A DNA stretch of 16,884 nt from SIBU01 sp964430335. Lineage in GTDB: Bacteria; Patescibacteriota; Minisyncoccia; Phycocordibacterales; SIBU01. The position numbers and the translations under genes were made by a program. Where the stretch lies: NCBI GenBank assembly GCA_964430335.1, contig CAYSEN010000015.1:1-16884 (forward strand). Direction: 5' to 3'. Below are positions 1 through 7,225 of the stretch, in pieces (positions within the stretch are counted from its first letter, which is position 1; every line of letters starts with the position of its first letter). The notes beneath the pieces were generated by a model. It worked only from the letters and a program-made list of their open reading frames with translations, made no database searches and had not been told where the DNA came from.

Positions 1-49
1 AGTTTCAAATCTCGGCAGCCCGACATGAAGCGAAGAGAGGTGCTGATAT

Positions 50-126
50 TGGTGGACGATACTGGGATCGAACCAGTGACCTTGCGAATGTGAATCGCAC
101 GCTCTGACCAGCTGAGCTAATCGTCC
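50..126 (-). tRNA. tRNA-Val (anticodon CAC)
   Basis: Read on the minus strand, this 77-nt segment folds as a complete cloverleaf. The acceptor stem GGACGAT pairs with ATCGTCC. The D stem is GCTC/GAGC, the anticodon stem TGCGA/TCGCA has loop TTCACAT, and the T stem ACTGG/CCAGT has loop TTCGATC. The anticodon CAC (plus positions 90-92) reads GUG, giving valine. The discriminator is A, as in valine tRNAs, and the terminal CCA is encoded in the DNA (positions 52-50). No intron or long variable arm is present. Confidence 0.96.
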
Positions 127-155
127 ATAATTTATAATCACAAGTGGCCAGAGGG

Positions 156-587
156 TTATTTTAGACCTTTGCAATTTGAAGCAGGTACATAACCTTTTGA
201 TTGTGCCTCCTCTGTACTTTTAAACCAAATCTTATTTGCTTCAGAAATATTATTGGCTCCACCACACCATGGGAAATAATACTTGGAACCATTTCTTGAC
301 GCAACATATTGACCGGATTTAAGCGCGCCATTATCTGGAACGGCGTCGGCCACTAATCCGGACTGTTTATCTACCACCAAACTATCTAGAACTGACTTTT
401 TCTCTATATTAATATGTGAATTTTGGCCTTTAATAACCGATAATCTTCCTAAACCAAAAGAGCTAAGCCCGACCAGGATAATTACTGCCACGGTGTAATA
501 TTTTGAGCTGTTTTCACTAGCAAAATAGCTGTTTTTAGCGACAGCCTGGATAGACTTGATTTTTTCCCCTAAATCTTTTATACTCAT
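156..587 (-). CDS. Small membrane-anchored protein with an Ada-like metal-binding-type C-terminal domain
   Basis: A 143-aa protein. Residues 1-31 are hydrophilic, 32-51 form one transmembrane segment, a linker follows, and a compact domain spans about 93-140. That domain reads YVASRNGSKYYFPWC, then a middle with KIWFKSTEEAQSKGY, then PASNC. This resembles the metal-binding domain at the N-terminus of Ada and related small domains, but only two cysteines (C108, C139) are present instead of Ada's four. Metal binding is therefore uncertain, and DNA repair is not implied because the domain is tethered to the membrane. The ATG at 587 is preferred over an upstream TTG at 608, because a TATAAT (594-599) lies six bases before the ATG and inside the longer version. 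The gene is divergent from rpmA. Molecular role unknown. Confidence 0.75.
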   Translation of the reverse strand: MSIKDLGEKIKSIQAVAKNSYFASENSSKYYTVAVIILVGLSSFGLGRLSVIKGQNSHINIEKKSVLDSLVVDKQSGLVADAVPDNGALKSGQYVASRNGSKYYFPWCGGANNISEANKIWFKSTEEAQSKGYVPASNCKGLK

Positions 588-593
588 CGAACT

Positions 594-599
594 ATTATA
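594..599 (-). promoter_or_regulatory. -10 element for a leaderless transcript of the small membrane protein
   Basis: A perfect TATAAT on the minus strand ends six bases before the ATG at 587. Transcription would then start at or next to the A of the start codon, and no ribosome-binding site is visible. Inferred from sequence only. Confidence 0.5.
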
Positions 600-658
600 G
601 TATAACAAATAGGTGCAGGAACAGGGTTTATTTACTTAAATCTAGCAGTCCAAAACCT

Positions 659-664
659 TAATAT
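659..664 (+). promoter_or_regulatory. Candidate -10 element of rpmA
   Basis: TAATAT followed by nine bases and then the rpmA ATG at 674. No Shine-Dalgarno sequence lies between, so a leaderless or nearly leaderless mRNA is likely. No clear -35 hexamer was found. Confidence 0.35.
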
Positions 665-673
665 TTCTTACAT

Positions 674-961
674 ATGGCAACAAAAAAAGCTGGGGGTACA
701 GCGAAAAACCTGACCGACGTTAATCCTAAATACCTTGGTATTAAGCTTTACGGCGGTGAATCTGCCAAGATTGGCGACATAATCGTACGACAAAGAGGTA
801 CCAGAATCGTGGCCGGAACAAACGTAGGATTGGGAAAAGATCACACCCTTTTTGCGCTAAAAGAAGGAGTTGTAACCTTCGGACACACCAGAAAGACCGG
901 TTTTAACGACAAAACAAAAGTCAAAAAAACAGTAAGCGTACTACCTTCAAAAAAGAAGTAA
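674..961 (+). CDS. rpmA: 50S ribosomal protein bL27
   Basis: A 95-aa bL27 of the large ribosomal subunit. Its flexible N-terminal tail reaches the peptidyl transferase centre. The start MATKKAGGTAKN matches the family's MA-KK-GG N-terminus directly, with no Firmicutes-type cleavable extension. The core GIKLYGGE, GDIIVRQRGT and HTLFALKEGVV is typical and full length. The gene stands alone: rplU, its usual upstream partner, is about 9.3 kb away on the other strand. A strong hairpin terminator follows at once, so it is probably a monocistronic transcript from the -10 at 659-664. Confidence 0.98.
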   Translation: MATKKAGGTAKNLTDVNPKYLGIKLYGGESAKIGDIIVRQRGTRIVAGTNVGLGKDHTLFALKEGVVTFGHTRKTGFNDKTKVKKTVSVLPSKKK

Positions 962-962
962 T

Positions 963-998
963 ACTAAAAAACCTCAGCAAATGCTGAGGTTTTTTAGT
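963..998. terminator. Bidirectional intrinsic terminator after rpmA
   Basis: ACTAAAAAACCTCAGC (963-978) is a perfect inverted repeat of 983-998. The GC-containing stem is flanked by an A run on the left and a T run on the right, so it can terminate in both directions. It separates rpmA from the GC-rich gene that follows. Confidence 0.9.
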
Positions 999-1042
999 GT
1001 CTAAATTACACACTTGGGTCATCCTGCTATAGTGTCATCTTA

Positions 1043-1071
1043 TTGACATTTGGTCTATTTTGTTATATCAT
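1043..1071 (+). promoter_or_regulatory. Sigma-70-type promoter for the pentapeptide-repeat gene
   Basis: TTGACA at 1043-1048, a 17-base spacer, then TATCAT at 1066-1071. This is the best -35/-10 pair in the window. The predicted start near 1078 gives a leader of about 80 bases before the ATG at 1161, unlike the leaderless backbone genes. Confidence 0.55.
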
Positions 1072-1160
1072 ACCTAAAGACAACAAAAGTCCGAGATCTG
1101 TGGCCTGTTGCCATGGATTTCTTAGTTTTTCGAAAACAAACGTCAAATCACGGTAGCATT

Positions 1161-2180
1161 ATGAAGTACAGCATCCGTTTCCTCGCCTGCATGCTCTGCA
1201 TGTGGGTCACCACAATCGCCACACTTGCCCAGAGCAAGGTCACCTTCCCGACACCGGGAGCAAACCTCTATCGCGACGAGGTCGTCGCGATCAAGTGGGA
1301 CAAGACCCAGTTCTCGGGCGACACGGTCACGATCGTGATCGTCACCGCTTACGACTTCCCCGGGTCTTCGCTCGTCGGACGGGACATTCCCAACGACGGC
1401 CAAGTAAATTGGAAGGTGTCGAAAGGCAACCTTCCGACCGCTGATTCCGAGTTCGAGTTCCGGATATACGGCAAAGACTCCGGATTCGCCGTTGTGGTCA
1501 TCAACATATTGCCGCCCCGCGCCAATCCGGCACCCGATGCCGACGCGGAGCCGATTGTGCCCCCTCCAACACCAACACCGGTCGCGAAGCCGACCAATTC
1601 GCTGGAAACAGTCAGCATCGGCACCGTGGTGAAAGTCGGCTGGTCATCGAAAACGAACTGTTTCTATCAGGTCGAGAAATCGACCGACGGACTCACGTCC
1701 TGGAAGAAGATTGAAATCGTCATCGGCTCAGGGGAGCCGATGGAACGGACCTTCGAAACCGAAGGGGGCAACTCCTTCTTTCGGGTGGTCAAGTTGGGAT
1801 CAGTTCCCGACATGACCTCGTTGAGTACGATTGGAGTCAACCTCGTAGATGCAAATCTCACAAATTCCGTTTTCCGCAAGTCAGTCATGACTGGTGGGAC
1901 AATGGAGCGGGCGATTCTCGACAAGTCAGACTTCGGCGAAGCCGAAGTCTGGTGGGTCAACCTTCATGCGACGAGTATGAAGGTTGTGCAGATGGTGGGG
2001 GCAACGTTCGCCTTCTGTGACTTCACAGATTCGAATCTGGAAGGTATCAACGGAACAAATTGCACCTTCCTCATGTGCAATTTCACTGGAGCCAAGATGG
2101 CCGGCGCAACCTTGGACAATTGCAAGTTTTACAACTGCATCATGCCGGATGGTACAGCAAGGAACGATCCCTTGGACTGA
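1161..2180 (+). CDS. Secreted Ig-like and pentapeptide-repeat protein (GC-rich orphan)
   Basis: A 339-aa predicted exported protein. Residues 1-23 are a signal peptide (MKYSIRF, hydrophobic core, TLA-Q). Residues 26-116 look like an Ig-like fold of the Kre9/KNH type (VTFPTPGANLYRDEVVAIKW). A Pro/Thr linker covers about 118-145. Residues 150-211 resemble a second beta domain (FYQVEKSTDG...FFRVV). Residues 227-326 parse as 20 consecutive pentapeptides with L, F, M or V at the second position in all but one (NLVDA, NLTNS ... KFYNC). I start at ATG 1161 because it begins the signal peptide; an in-frame ATG at 1050 lies upstream of the predicted transcription start. Base composition is far richer in GC than the neighbours (36 of 60 bases in 1261-1320) and the stop is TGA. 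It ends 14 bases before an assembly gap. Function unknown; a surface or binding role is inference. Confidence 0.85.
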   Translation: MKYSIRFLACMLCMWVTTIATLAQSKVTFPTPGANLYRDEVVAIKWDKTQFSGDTVTIVIVTAYDFPGSSLVGRDIPNDGQVNWKVSKGNLPTADSEFEFRIYGKDSGFAVVVINILPPRANPAPDADAEPIVPPPTPTPVAKPTNSLETVSIGTVVKVGWSSKTNCFYQVEKSTDGLTSWKKIEIVIGSGEPMERTFETEGGNSFFRVVKLGSVPDMTSLSTIGVNLVDANLTNSVFRKSVMTGGTMERAILDKSDFGEAEVWWVNLHATSMKVVQMVGATFAFCDFTDSNLEGINGTNCTFLMCNFTGAKMAGATLDNCKFYNCIMPDGTARNDPLD

Positions 2181-2194
2181 GGACGTTCCACACA

Positions 2195-2294
2195 NNNNNN
2201 NNNNNNNNNNNNNNNNNNNNNNNNNNNNNNNNNNNNNNNNNNNNNNNNNNNNNNNNNNNNNNNNNNNNNNNNNNNNNNNNNNNNNNNNNNNNNN
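2195..2294. other. Assembly gap (100 N)
   Basis: Exactly 100 N, the usual placeholder for a scaffold join of unknown length. The left flank is the end of the GC-rich gene and the right flank is its probable terminator. Any sequence inside the gap is unknown, and translations that cross it are meaningless. Confidence 0.99.
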
Positions 2295-2299
2295 ACACC

Positions 2300-2332
2300 C
2301 CGCGCAAGCTTTCGAGCTTGCGCGGTTTTTTT
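2300..2332 (+). terminator. Plus-strand intrinsic terminator right of the gap
   Basis: CCGCGCAAGCT, loop TTCG, AGCTTGCGCGG: an 11-bp perfect stem followed by seven T. On the minus strand no T run follows the stem, so it does not terminate rplI. It most likely ends the GC-rich 1161-2180 unit, or another plus-strand gene hidden in the gap. Confidence 0.88.
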
Positions 2333-2354
2333 ATTCTCAATTACGTAACTATAA

Positions 2355-2795
2355 TTACAGAGCAGAGATGTTTAATCTCAGTTTTGCGGACTTATCCTTT
2401 ACTTTTATGACCACAATATGGTCTCCGACTTCCTTGATGGGCTTTTCGAGCTCAATAAACTCAGGTAGCAATTCAATTTGCTTTTCCTTCATTTTTGCAA
2501 TAATTTCCTCCTTGTGTACGCCAGCAAACAGGTGACCTTTGTCATTTGCCTTTTCTTTAATTTCAAGAGTAACACTCTCAACAGCTTTAAGATTTTTCAA
2601 GAGAAGATCTTCCTGAATTTTCTTGTTTGCAACATCTTCTGCCTTCAGCTTTTCTACCCTCTTTAATGCTTCTGCTGTAGCCACCTGAGCTAAACCTTTT
2701 GGAATTAGCAAATTAAGTGCGTGACCATCTGAAACATTTTTCACATCATACTTTCTTCCGATTTTGGCAACATCCTGCAGTAAAATTATTTTCAT
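2355..2795 (-). CDS. rplI: 50S ribosomal protein bL9
   Basis: A 146-aa full-length bL9, which binds 23S rRNA domain V and helps maintain the reading frame. The N-terminal RNA-binding domain MKIILLQDVAKIGRKYDVKNVSDGHALNLLIPKGLA carries the family signature. A long charged helix (about 40-75) leads to the C-terminal domain ending in HIVVIKVKDKSAKLRLNI. The start codon lies one base after the ctp stop, so the gene is transcribed with ctp and probably read by translational coupling; no separate ribosome-binding site is visible. bL9 is reported missing from some CPR lineages, so its presence helps placement. No minus-strand terminator was recognised downstream. Confidence 0.97.
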   Translation of the reverse strand: MKIILLQDVAKIGRKYDVKNVSDGHALNLLIPKGLAQVATAEALKRVEKLKAEDVANKKIQEDLLLKNLKAVESVTLEIKEKANDKGHLFAGVHKEEIIAKMKEKQIELLPEFIELEKPIKEVGDHIVVIKVKDKSAKLRLNISAL

Positions 2796-2796
2796 A

Positions 2797-4068
2797 CTAT
2801 TTTTGATTTAATAATAATTTGCTTGCCGCATCCATCTGTAAATCTCTGCCCTTTGCTAAATCTTCAGCAGTTAATTTAACTTCCAAGTCTGGCTTAATTC
2901 CCTTTTCGGAAATCGAATTGCCGTTTGGAGTTAGCCACCTTGCAATCGTCACTTTTAGTGAGGTTTCAGGTGTAATATCCACCAACTCTTGGACCGAACC
3001 CTTACCGAACGTGGTTGTACCAACAAGCTTTGCAATTCCATGCTCTTTTAGAGCCCCAGCTAGGATTTCAGATGCCGATGCAGAACCTCCATTTACTAAG
3101 ATAGCAAATTTTAGGTTTTTGCCAAAGGCATTGTAACCACGGCTTTTGTAACTAACCTTTGGACCGTTTTTACCGAAATCTTCAGAGACAATGACTTTCC
3201 CAGCTGGCAAAAACCAGCTTGCCATATCTACGGCAGCTTCCAGATATCCTCCGGGGTTTCCTCTCAGATCAAGAATCAATTTGTCTGAACCTGACTCTAC
3301 GAACTTTCTTAGAGCACCTCTAAACAAATCTGCGGAATTTGCGCTAAATGAGTAAAGTCTGATTACGAAAATACCATTGTCTTGTAAACCAGTTGCGTCT
3401 GATTTTGGTCCCTTAAGTGCGGTGTGTCTAATCTCTGTGTCGATAGTTGGAATAGCAATCGTGTCTCTAACCACCTTAACCTCAAAAGGTTCAGACTTAC
3501 CCTCTCTAGCAACCGTAAATACAACAGGTGTTCCTTTTTTGCCTCGAATTAATTTAACAGCTTCATCAACTTTCATACCTGCAGTTACGGTAGTATCTAT
3601 CTTTAAAATTTGGTCGCCAGACAGAAGTCCTGCCCTCGCGGCTGGAGTGTCTTTAAGTGGTGCAATAACAGTGATTATGTCATTCTTGATTCCCATTTCC
3701 ATACCGACACCTTCAAAATTTCCTGCGATTTCACTTTGGAATATTTTTGCGTTTTCTGGTGGGAAAAAGACAGTGTATGGGTCCTTAAAAGATGCAGATA
3801 GCCCCTCGATTGCTCCCCAAACTCTGTCTTGCTCGTTTGTTGTAGTAGCTGAAGAGACAAATTTCTCGTTCAAGACATTCCAAGCCTTCCAAAATGGAGC
3901 GAAATCAACATTAGACGGTTTACCTAATTCTTTATTATCCAGAGTCACAACCTTTTCAATCGCCGGTTTTGAATGCGCACCAAATGCGTAACCTGAAACA
4001 AAAGTGATACTGATAACAAAAATTGAGATAATTATTAAACCCGCTTGTTTTGTCCAAAAATTTTTCAT
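2797..4068 (-). CDS. C-terminal processing peptidase, S41 family, with PDZ domain
   Basis: A 423-aa membrane-anchored serine protease. An N-terminal hydrophobic segment (about 9-29) should place the rest outside the cytoplasmic membrane. The PDZ domain covers about 115-190 (GVGMEMGIKNDIITVIAPL, AGLLSGDQILKID). The S41 core covers about 200-395, with LILDLRGNPGG at 264-274. The Ser-Lys pair is present: S331 in GGSASASEI and K356 in TFGKGSVQ, with Q360 four residues later, the 25-residue Ser-Lys spacing seen in CtpB and Prc. Family members trim or degrade exported proteins from the C-terminus. ctp is first in a two-gene unit with rplI, and a TGAGATAAT extended -10 lies just upstream (4084-4092). 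The specific substrate is unknown. Confidence 0.96.
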   Translation of the reverse strand: MKNFWTKQAGLIIISIFVISITFVSGYAFGAHSKPAIEKVVTLDNKELGKPSNVDFAPFWKAWNVLNEKFVSSATTTNEQDRVWGAIEGLSASFKDPYTVFFPPENAKIFQSEIAGNFEGVGMEMGIKNDIITVIAPLKDTPAARAGLLSGDQILKIDTTVTAGMKVDEAVKLIRGKKGTPVVFTVAREGKSEPFEVKVVRDTIAIPTIDTEIRHTALKGPKSDATGLQDNGIFVIRLYSFSANSADLFRGALRKFVESGSDKLILDLRGNPGGYLEAAVDMASWFLPAGKVIVSEDFGKNGPKVSYKSRGYNAFGKNLKFAILVNGGSASASEILAGALKEHGIAKLVGTTTFGKGSVQELVDITPETSLKVTIARWLTPNGNSISEKGIKPDLEVKLTAEDLAKGRDLQMDAASKLLLNQK

Positions 4069-4083
4069 GTGTTAATTCGTAAC

Positions 4084-4092
4084 ATTATCTCA
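4084..4092 (-). promoter_or_regulatory. Extended -10 for ctp-rplI
   Basis: TGA-GATAAT on the minus strand, 15 bases before the ctp ATG at 4068, giving a very short leader of about eight bases. It forms a divergent promoter pair with the corA -10 at 4155-4160. Confidence 0.4.
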
Positions 4093-4154
4093 GAACGAGA
4101 CCGTAAAATCAATTTTAGTATTTTCACAATCTATACCTTAACAAATGTTTAAGC

Positions 4155-4160
4155 TATAAT
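4155..4160 (+). promoter_or_regulatory. -10 element of corA (leaderless)
   Basis: A perfect TATAAT, then six bases, then the corA ATG at 4167. The transcript would start at the start codon. No Shine-Dalgarno sequence is possible in this spacing. Confidence 0.5.
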
Positions 4161-4166
4161 TTAAAA

Positions 4167-5087
4167 ATGATTTTAAAATACAACTACAAAAACCTCACAT
4201 GGATTGACCTAGAGTCGCCGAACCATGAGGAAGTAAAGCAAATTATCAACGACTGGAACATACATCCTCTAGTCGCGCAAGAATTAATCAGTCCGAGCAC
4301 CAGATCGAAAGTAGAATTGCATCCAAACTTTATATATTTAATATTACACTTCCCTACTTTTAGAAACGTCGATGGAAAAAAGGTAATAAAACAGCAAGAA
4401 ATTGATTTTATCGTCGGTAAAAATTTTCTAATCACAACCCGCTACCACGCAATAGATCCACTTCACAAATTTTCAAAGGTTTTTGAAGTAAATTCAATAT
4501 TAGACAAGAGTGATATGGGTGAACACGCTGGATATGTATTTTTCTATATGATTCGTAGTCTATACGAGCATTTGGAAAATGAATTGGAGTCTGTTAGTGA
4601 CACAATCGAGAAAATCGAGGACAAAATTTTCAACGGAAAGGAGAAAGAAATGGTGACACGACTATCGAACTTAAGTCGAGAAATGCTTGGTATCAGGAGA
4701 GCTATTAATTCTCACAGAGAGATTTTGGAGTCGTATGAGTCGACCAGCAAAGAATTTTTTGGCGAGAGTTATTCATACCATGCAAAAGCCATACTTGGTG
4801 AATATCATAAAGTGCGAGTAGCTTTTGATAGCAACTTTGAATTTTTAAGCGAGCTTCGAGAAACCAACAACTCGCTTTTGACCACCAAACAAAACGAAGT
4901 GATGAAAACCTTTACCATCATGGCGTTTATGACTTTCCCACTTACCCTAATCACGGGAATATTTACAATGCACGCCAAGATACTACCAATATTTGGTGAT
5001 CCAATAGATTTCTGGTTTATTGTCGGCGGAATGGTATTTTTGGCATTTATGTTTATACTGATTTTCAAGTCTAAAAAGTGGCTTTAA
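4167..5087 (+). CDS. CorA/MIT-family cation transporter lacking the GMN motif
   Basis: A 306-aa protein with CorA architecture. A soluble N-terminal domain occupies about 1-130 and a long charged helical region about 130-245. Two C-terminal transmembrane helices lie at about 247-266 and 282-301, with a basic tail KSKKWL. CorA channels normally carry YGMNF at the end of TM1, where GMN forms the Mg2+ filter. Here the aligned stretch reads TGIFTMHAKILPIFG, so GMN is replaced by TMH (residues 267-269). The family call is firm but Mg2+ selectivity is not: it may carry another divalent ion or act differently. It starts from a leaderless promoter and is followed after 12 bases by cysS, probably as one transcript. 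Confidence 0.9.
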   Translation: MILKYNYKNLTWIDLESPNHEEVKQIINDWNIHPLVAQELISPSTRSKVELHPNFIYLILHFPTFRNVDGKKVIKQQEIDFIVGKNFLITTRYHAIDPLHKFSKVFEVNSILDKSDMGEHAGYVFFYMIRSLYEHLENELESVSDTIEKIEDKIFNGKEKEMVTRLSNLSREMLGIRRAINSHREILESYESTSKEFFGESYSYHAKAILGEYHKVRVAFDSNFEFLSELRETNNSLLTTKQNEVMKTFTIMAFMTFPLTLITGIFTMHAKILPIFGDPIDFWFIVGGMVFLAFMFILIFKSKKWL

Positions 5088-5099
5088 TTTAATACCGAG

Positions 5100-6506
5100 A
5101 TGGAACACGAAATAAAAATCTGGAATACACTTTCAGGCAAAAAAGATGATTTTAAACCAGTAAAACCAAAAACTGTTGGCATTTATAACTGTGGTCCGAC
5201 AGTCTACAACTACGCACATATCGGAAACCTTAGAGCCTATATTTTCGCTGATATCTTAAGAAGAACTTTTGAGTACAACGGCTACTCCGTAAAACAAGTA
5301 ATGAATATCACCGACGTTGGGCACCTCACGTCCGACTCAGATGACGGCGATGACAAAATGGTAAAGGCACTAAAAAGAGAGGGTAAAGCGTTTACACTTG
5401 AGGCCATGAAGGAAGTTGCGGATTTCTACACAAAAGCCTTTATAGATGATTTACAGGCACTAAACTGCAAGCTTCCTCACGAAATGCCTAAGGCCAGCGA
5501 GCATATCACTGAGGATATTGAAATTATTAAAATCCTATTTGAAAAAGATATTGCCTATAAAACATCAGACGGCATTTATTTTGATTTGAAAAAATTTCCT
5601 GAATACGGAAAACTTGGAAACATTAACATCGAGGGACAACTAGCTGGCGCGAGAGTGGTTGTAAATAGCGAAAAAAGAAACGCTGGTGATTTTTCATTAT
5701 GGAAATTTTCTGAAAATGAAATCGGCTGGCAATCTCCTTGGGGGCGAGGTTTTCCAGGTTGGCACATAGAATGTTCTGCAATGTCTAGAAAATATTTGGG
5801 TCAACCTTTTGACATACACACAGGAGGAATCGACCACATTCCCGTACATCACAACAATGAAATCGCTCAATCTGAATCTGCGTTTGGTGTTCCTTTGGCA
5901 AACTATTGGATGCACAACGAACATTTAATAATGAAGGGTGAGAAATTAGCGAAGTCTTCAGGAAACGTACTTTATCTTAAAGATTTGGTTGCAAAAGGAA
6001 TCTCCCCTGTCACGTATCGATACTTCATCTTGCTTGCTGGATACAGAACACCGATCAATTTTATCGAGGAAATCGCTGAAAAAATCGCGGGTAATAGCCT
6101 AAAAAGAATTTATGCAAATCTTGCTAAATTACCGGAGGGTGGTGTGATATTAATGCCGTATGTTGAAAAGTTTCTCAAAGGGCTAAATAACGACCTAAAT
6201 ACTGCTGAGGCGATATCTATCATTCACGAATTGTTAAACGACAACACAGCTGATCCTAAAGACAAGCTGGCTACAATTTTGGATTTTGATAAGGTTCTGG
6301 GCCTCGACTTACAAAAAGGTAGAGAAAACGCACTTAAAAATCCTGAAGTAAATATTCCTGAGTCAGTTTTGATTTTGGTTGAAGAGCGAAAAAAAGCTAG
6401 AGCACATAAAGACTGGAAAAAATCCGACGAACTAAGAATGCTCATAGAAAAAATGGGTTTTGCAGTCAAAGATGCTGGAGACGAATCAATAGTTAGTCCT
6501 ATTTAG
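5100..6506 (+). CDS. cysS: Cysteinyl-tRNA synthetase
   Basis: A 468-aa class I synthetase that charges tRNA-Cys in the cytoplasm. The HIGH-type motif is HIGN at 40-43, a common variant in this enzyme. The KMSKS-type loop is KLAKS at 282-286. All four zinc ligands that select cysteine are present at the expected spacing: C31, C225, H250 and E254, the last two in PVHHNNEIAQSE. The C-terminal helical anticodon-binding region is present (EERKKARAHKDWKKSDELR). The length is close to the family's usual 460. It lies 12 bases after corA with no clear promoter between them. Its TAG stop overlaps the stop of the convergent nucleotidyltransferase gene. Confidence 0.98.
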   Translation: MEHEIKIWNTLSGKKDDFKPVKPKTVGIYNCGPTVYNYAHIGNLRAYIFADILRRTFEYNGYSVKQVMNITDVGHLTSDSDDGDDKMVKALKREGKAFTLEAMKEVADFYTKAFIDDLQALNCKLPHEMPKASEHITEDIEIIKILFEKDIAYKTSDGIYFDLKKFPEYGKLGNINIEGQLAGARVVVNSEKRNAGDFSLWKFSENEIGWQSPWGRGFPGWHIECSAMSRKYLGQPFDIHTGGIDHIPVHHNNEIAQSESAFGVPLANYWMHNEHLIMKGEKLAKSSGNVLYLKDLVAKGISPVTYRYFILLAGYRTPINFIEEIAEKIAGNSLKRIYANLAKLPEGGVILMPYVEKFLKGLNNDLNTAEAISIIHELLNDNTADPKDKLATILDFDKVLGLDLQKGRENALKNPEVNIPESVLILVEERKKARAHKDWKKSDELRMLIEKMGFAVKDAGDESIVSPI

Positions 6507-7225
6507 TCCTTTTTCTTCTTTTTTGAACCAGCTTTTTTCTCTGAAGACTTTGCTTCTGAAAAAATCTTTTCAACTTTCTCTAGATCCTCAGGCGAACTAA
6601 TTTGTCGCCAATTTTTAGATTCAACGACGGATACATTGTTATCCTTTGCTACCTTAGCCAGTGTTTGAGGTAATCCGAATTCTCCAGAAGGTATTTGCAC
6701 AAGAGGATAATTAAAAATGTCAGTCTGCAAAACATACATGCCGGCGTTATTGAGCATTCCCTTTTCCAACTCAACTCCTTCGGTAATATCGACAATATGG
6801 TTTTTACTATCAACACTCACTCTTGCACCTCTGCCACCTTCTTCCATTTTTTTTACCAAAATAGCCCAAGGGTGTTCAAGACATCGATCTACATCTTCCT
6901 GGCTATACAAGTCATCACCCATCATTACTATAAATCTACCCGTAAGGACACCTTCAGCTTCCTTTAGAGCGAGCATGGTTCCAAGGAGTTCCTTTTGTTC
7001 TACATAGGTTATTTTCTTACCACCGAATTCCTCACCGAAGTGCTGTTTGATTTTTTCTCCGAGATATCCGATTACGATAATCACCTCATCTACTTCTTTA
7101 GGAAGAATGGCAATTTTGTGTTCAAGAAGATTGTTTCCAAATACAGTCAAAAGAGGCTTTGGCATGTTGTCAGTCAAAGCTTTCATTCTTTTTCCTCTTC
7201 CCGCTGCTAGTATTACGGCTTGCAT
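6503..7225 (-). CDS. Sugar-1-phosphate nucleotidyltransferase (NTP_transferase family)
   Basis: A 240-aa cytoplasmic enzyme of the family that makes NDP-sugars from an NTP and a sugar-1-phosphate. The N-terminus MQAVILAAGRGKRMKAL carries the nucleotide-binding G-x-G-x-R signature, followed by the conserved MPKPLL. FIVMMGDDLYS supplies the metal-binding aspartate region, and later segments (EGGRGARVSV, LNNAGMYVL, SGEFGLPQTL) fit the sugar-binding half. The extra C-terminal hexapeptide-repeat domain of GlmU-type enzymes is absent, and the tail is lysine-rich. The exact sugar and nucleotide cannot be read from sequence. I choose ATG 7225 over an upstream TTG at 7252, which would add nine atypical residues. 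The ATG lies inside one arm of a long inverted repeat. Confidence 0.93.
   Translation of the reverse strand: MQAVILAAGRGKRMKALTDNMPKPLLTVFGNNLLEHKIAILPKEVDEVIIVIGYLGEKIKQHFGEEFGGKKITYVEQKELLGTMLALKEAEGVLTGRFIVMMGDDLYSQEDVDRCLEHPWAILVKKMEEGGRGARVSVDSKNHIVDITEGVELEKGMLNNAGMYVLQTDIFNYPLVQIPSGEFGLPQTLAKVAKDNNVSVVESKNWRQISSPEDLEKVEKIFSEAKSSEKKAGSKKKKKD

Noticed and set aside
1..49. Possible 3' end of a tRNA on the plus strand at the left edge (TTCAAAT followed by CTCGG and CAGCCCGA).
   Set aside because: The T loop would need eight bases, no CCA follows, and the rest lies outside the window. Suggestive of a proline-type tRNA end but not supportable.
1050..1160. In-frame extension of the pentapeptide-repeat gene from the ATG at 1050.
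   Set aside because: It would precede the predicted transcription start and bury the signal peptide that begins at 1161.
1143..1960. Several long reading frames on both strands over the pentapeptide gene.
   Set aside because: They are shadows: high GC removes stops in other frames, and none shows domains or start signals.
3377..3991. Open frame of 204 codons opposite ctp.
   Set aside because: Antisense shadow of a clear S41 protease with all catalytic motifs intact.
5217..5228. HIGN in place of HIGH in CysRS.
   Set aside because: HIGN is a common, functional variant in cysteinyl-tRNA synthetases, so not notable.
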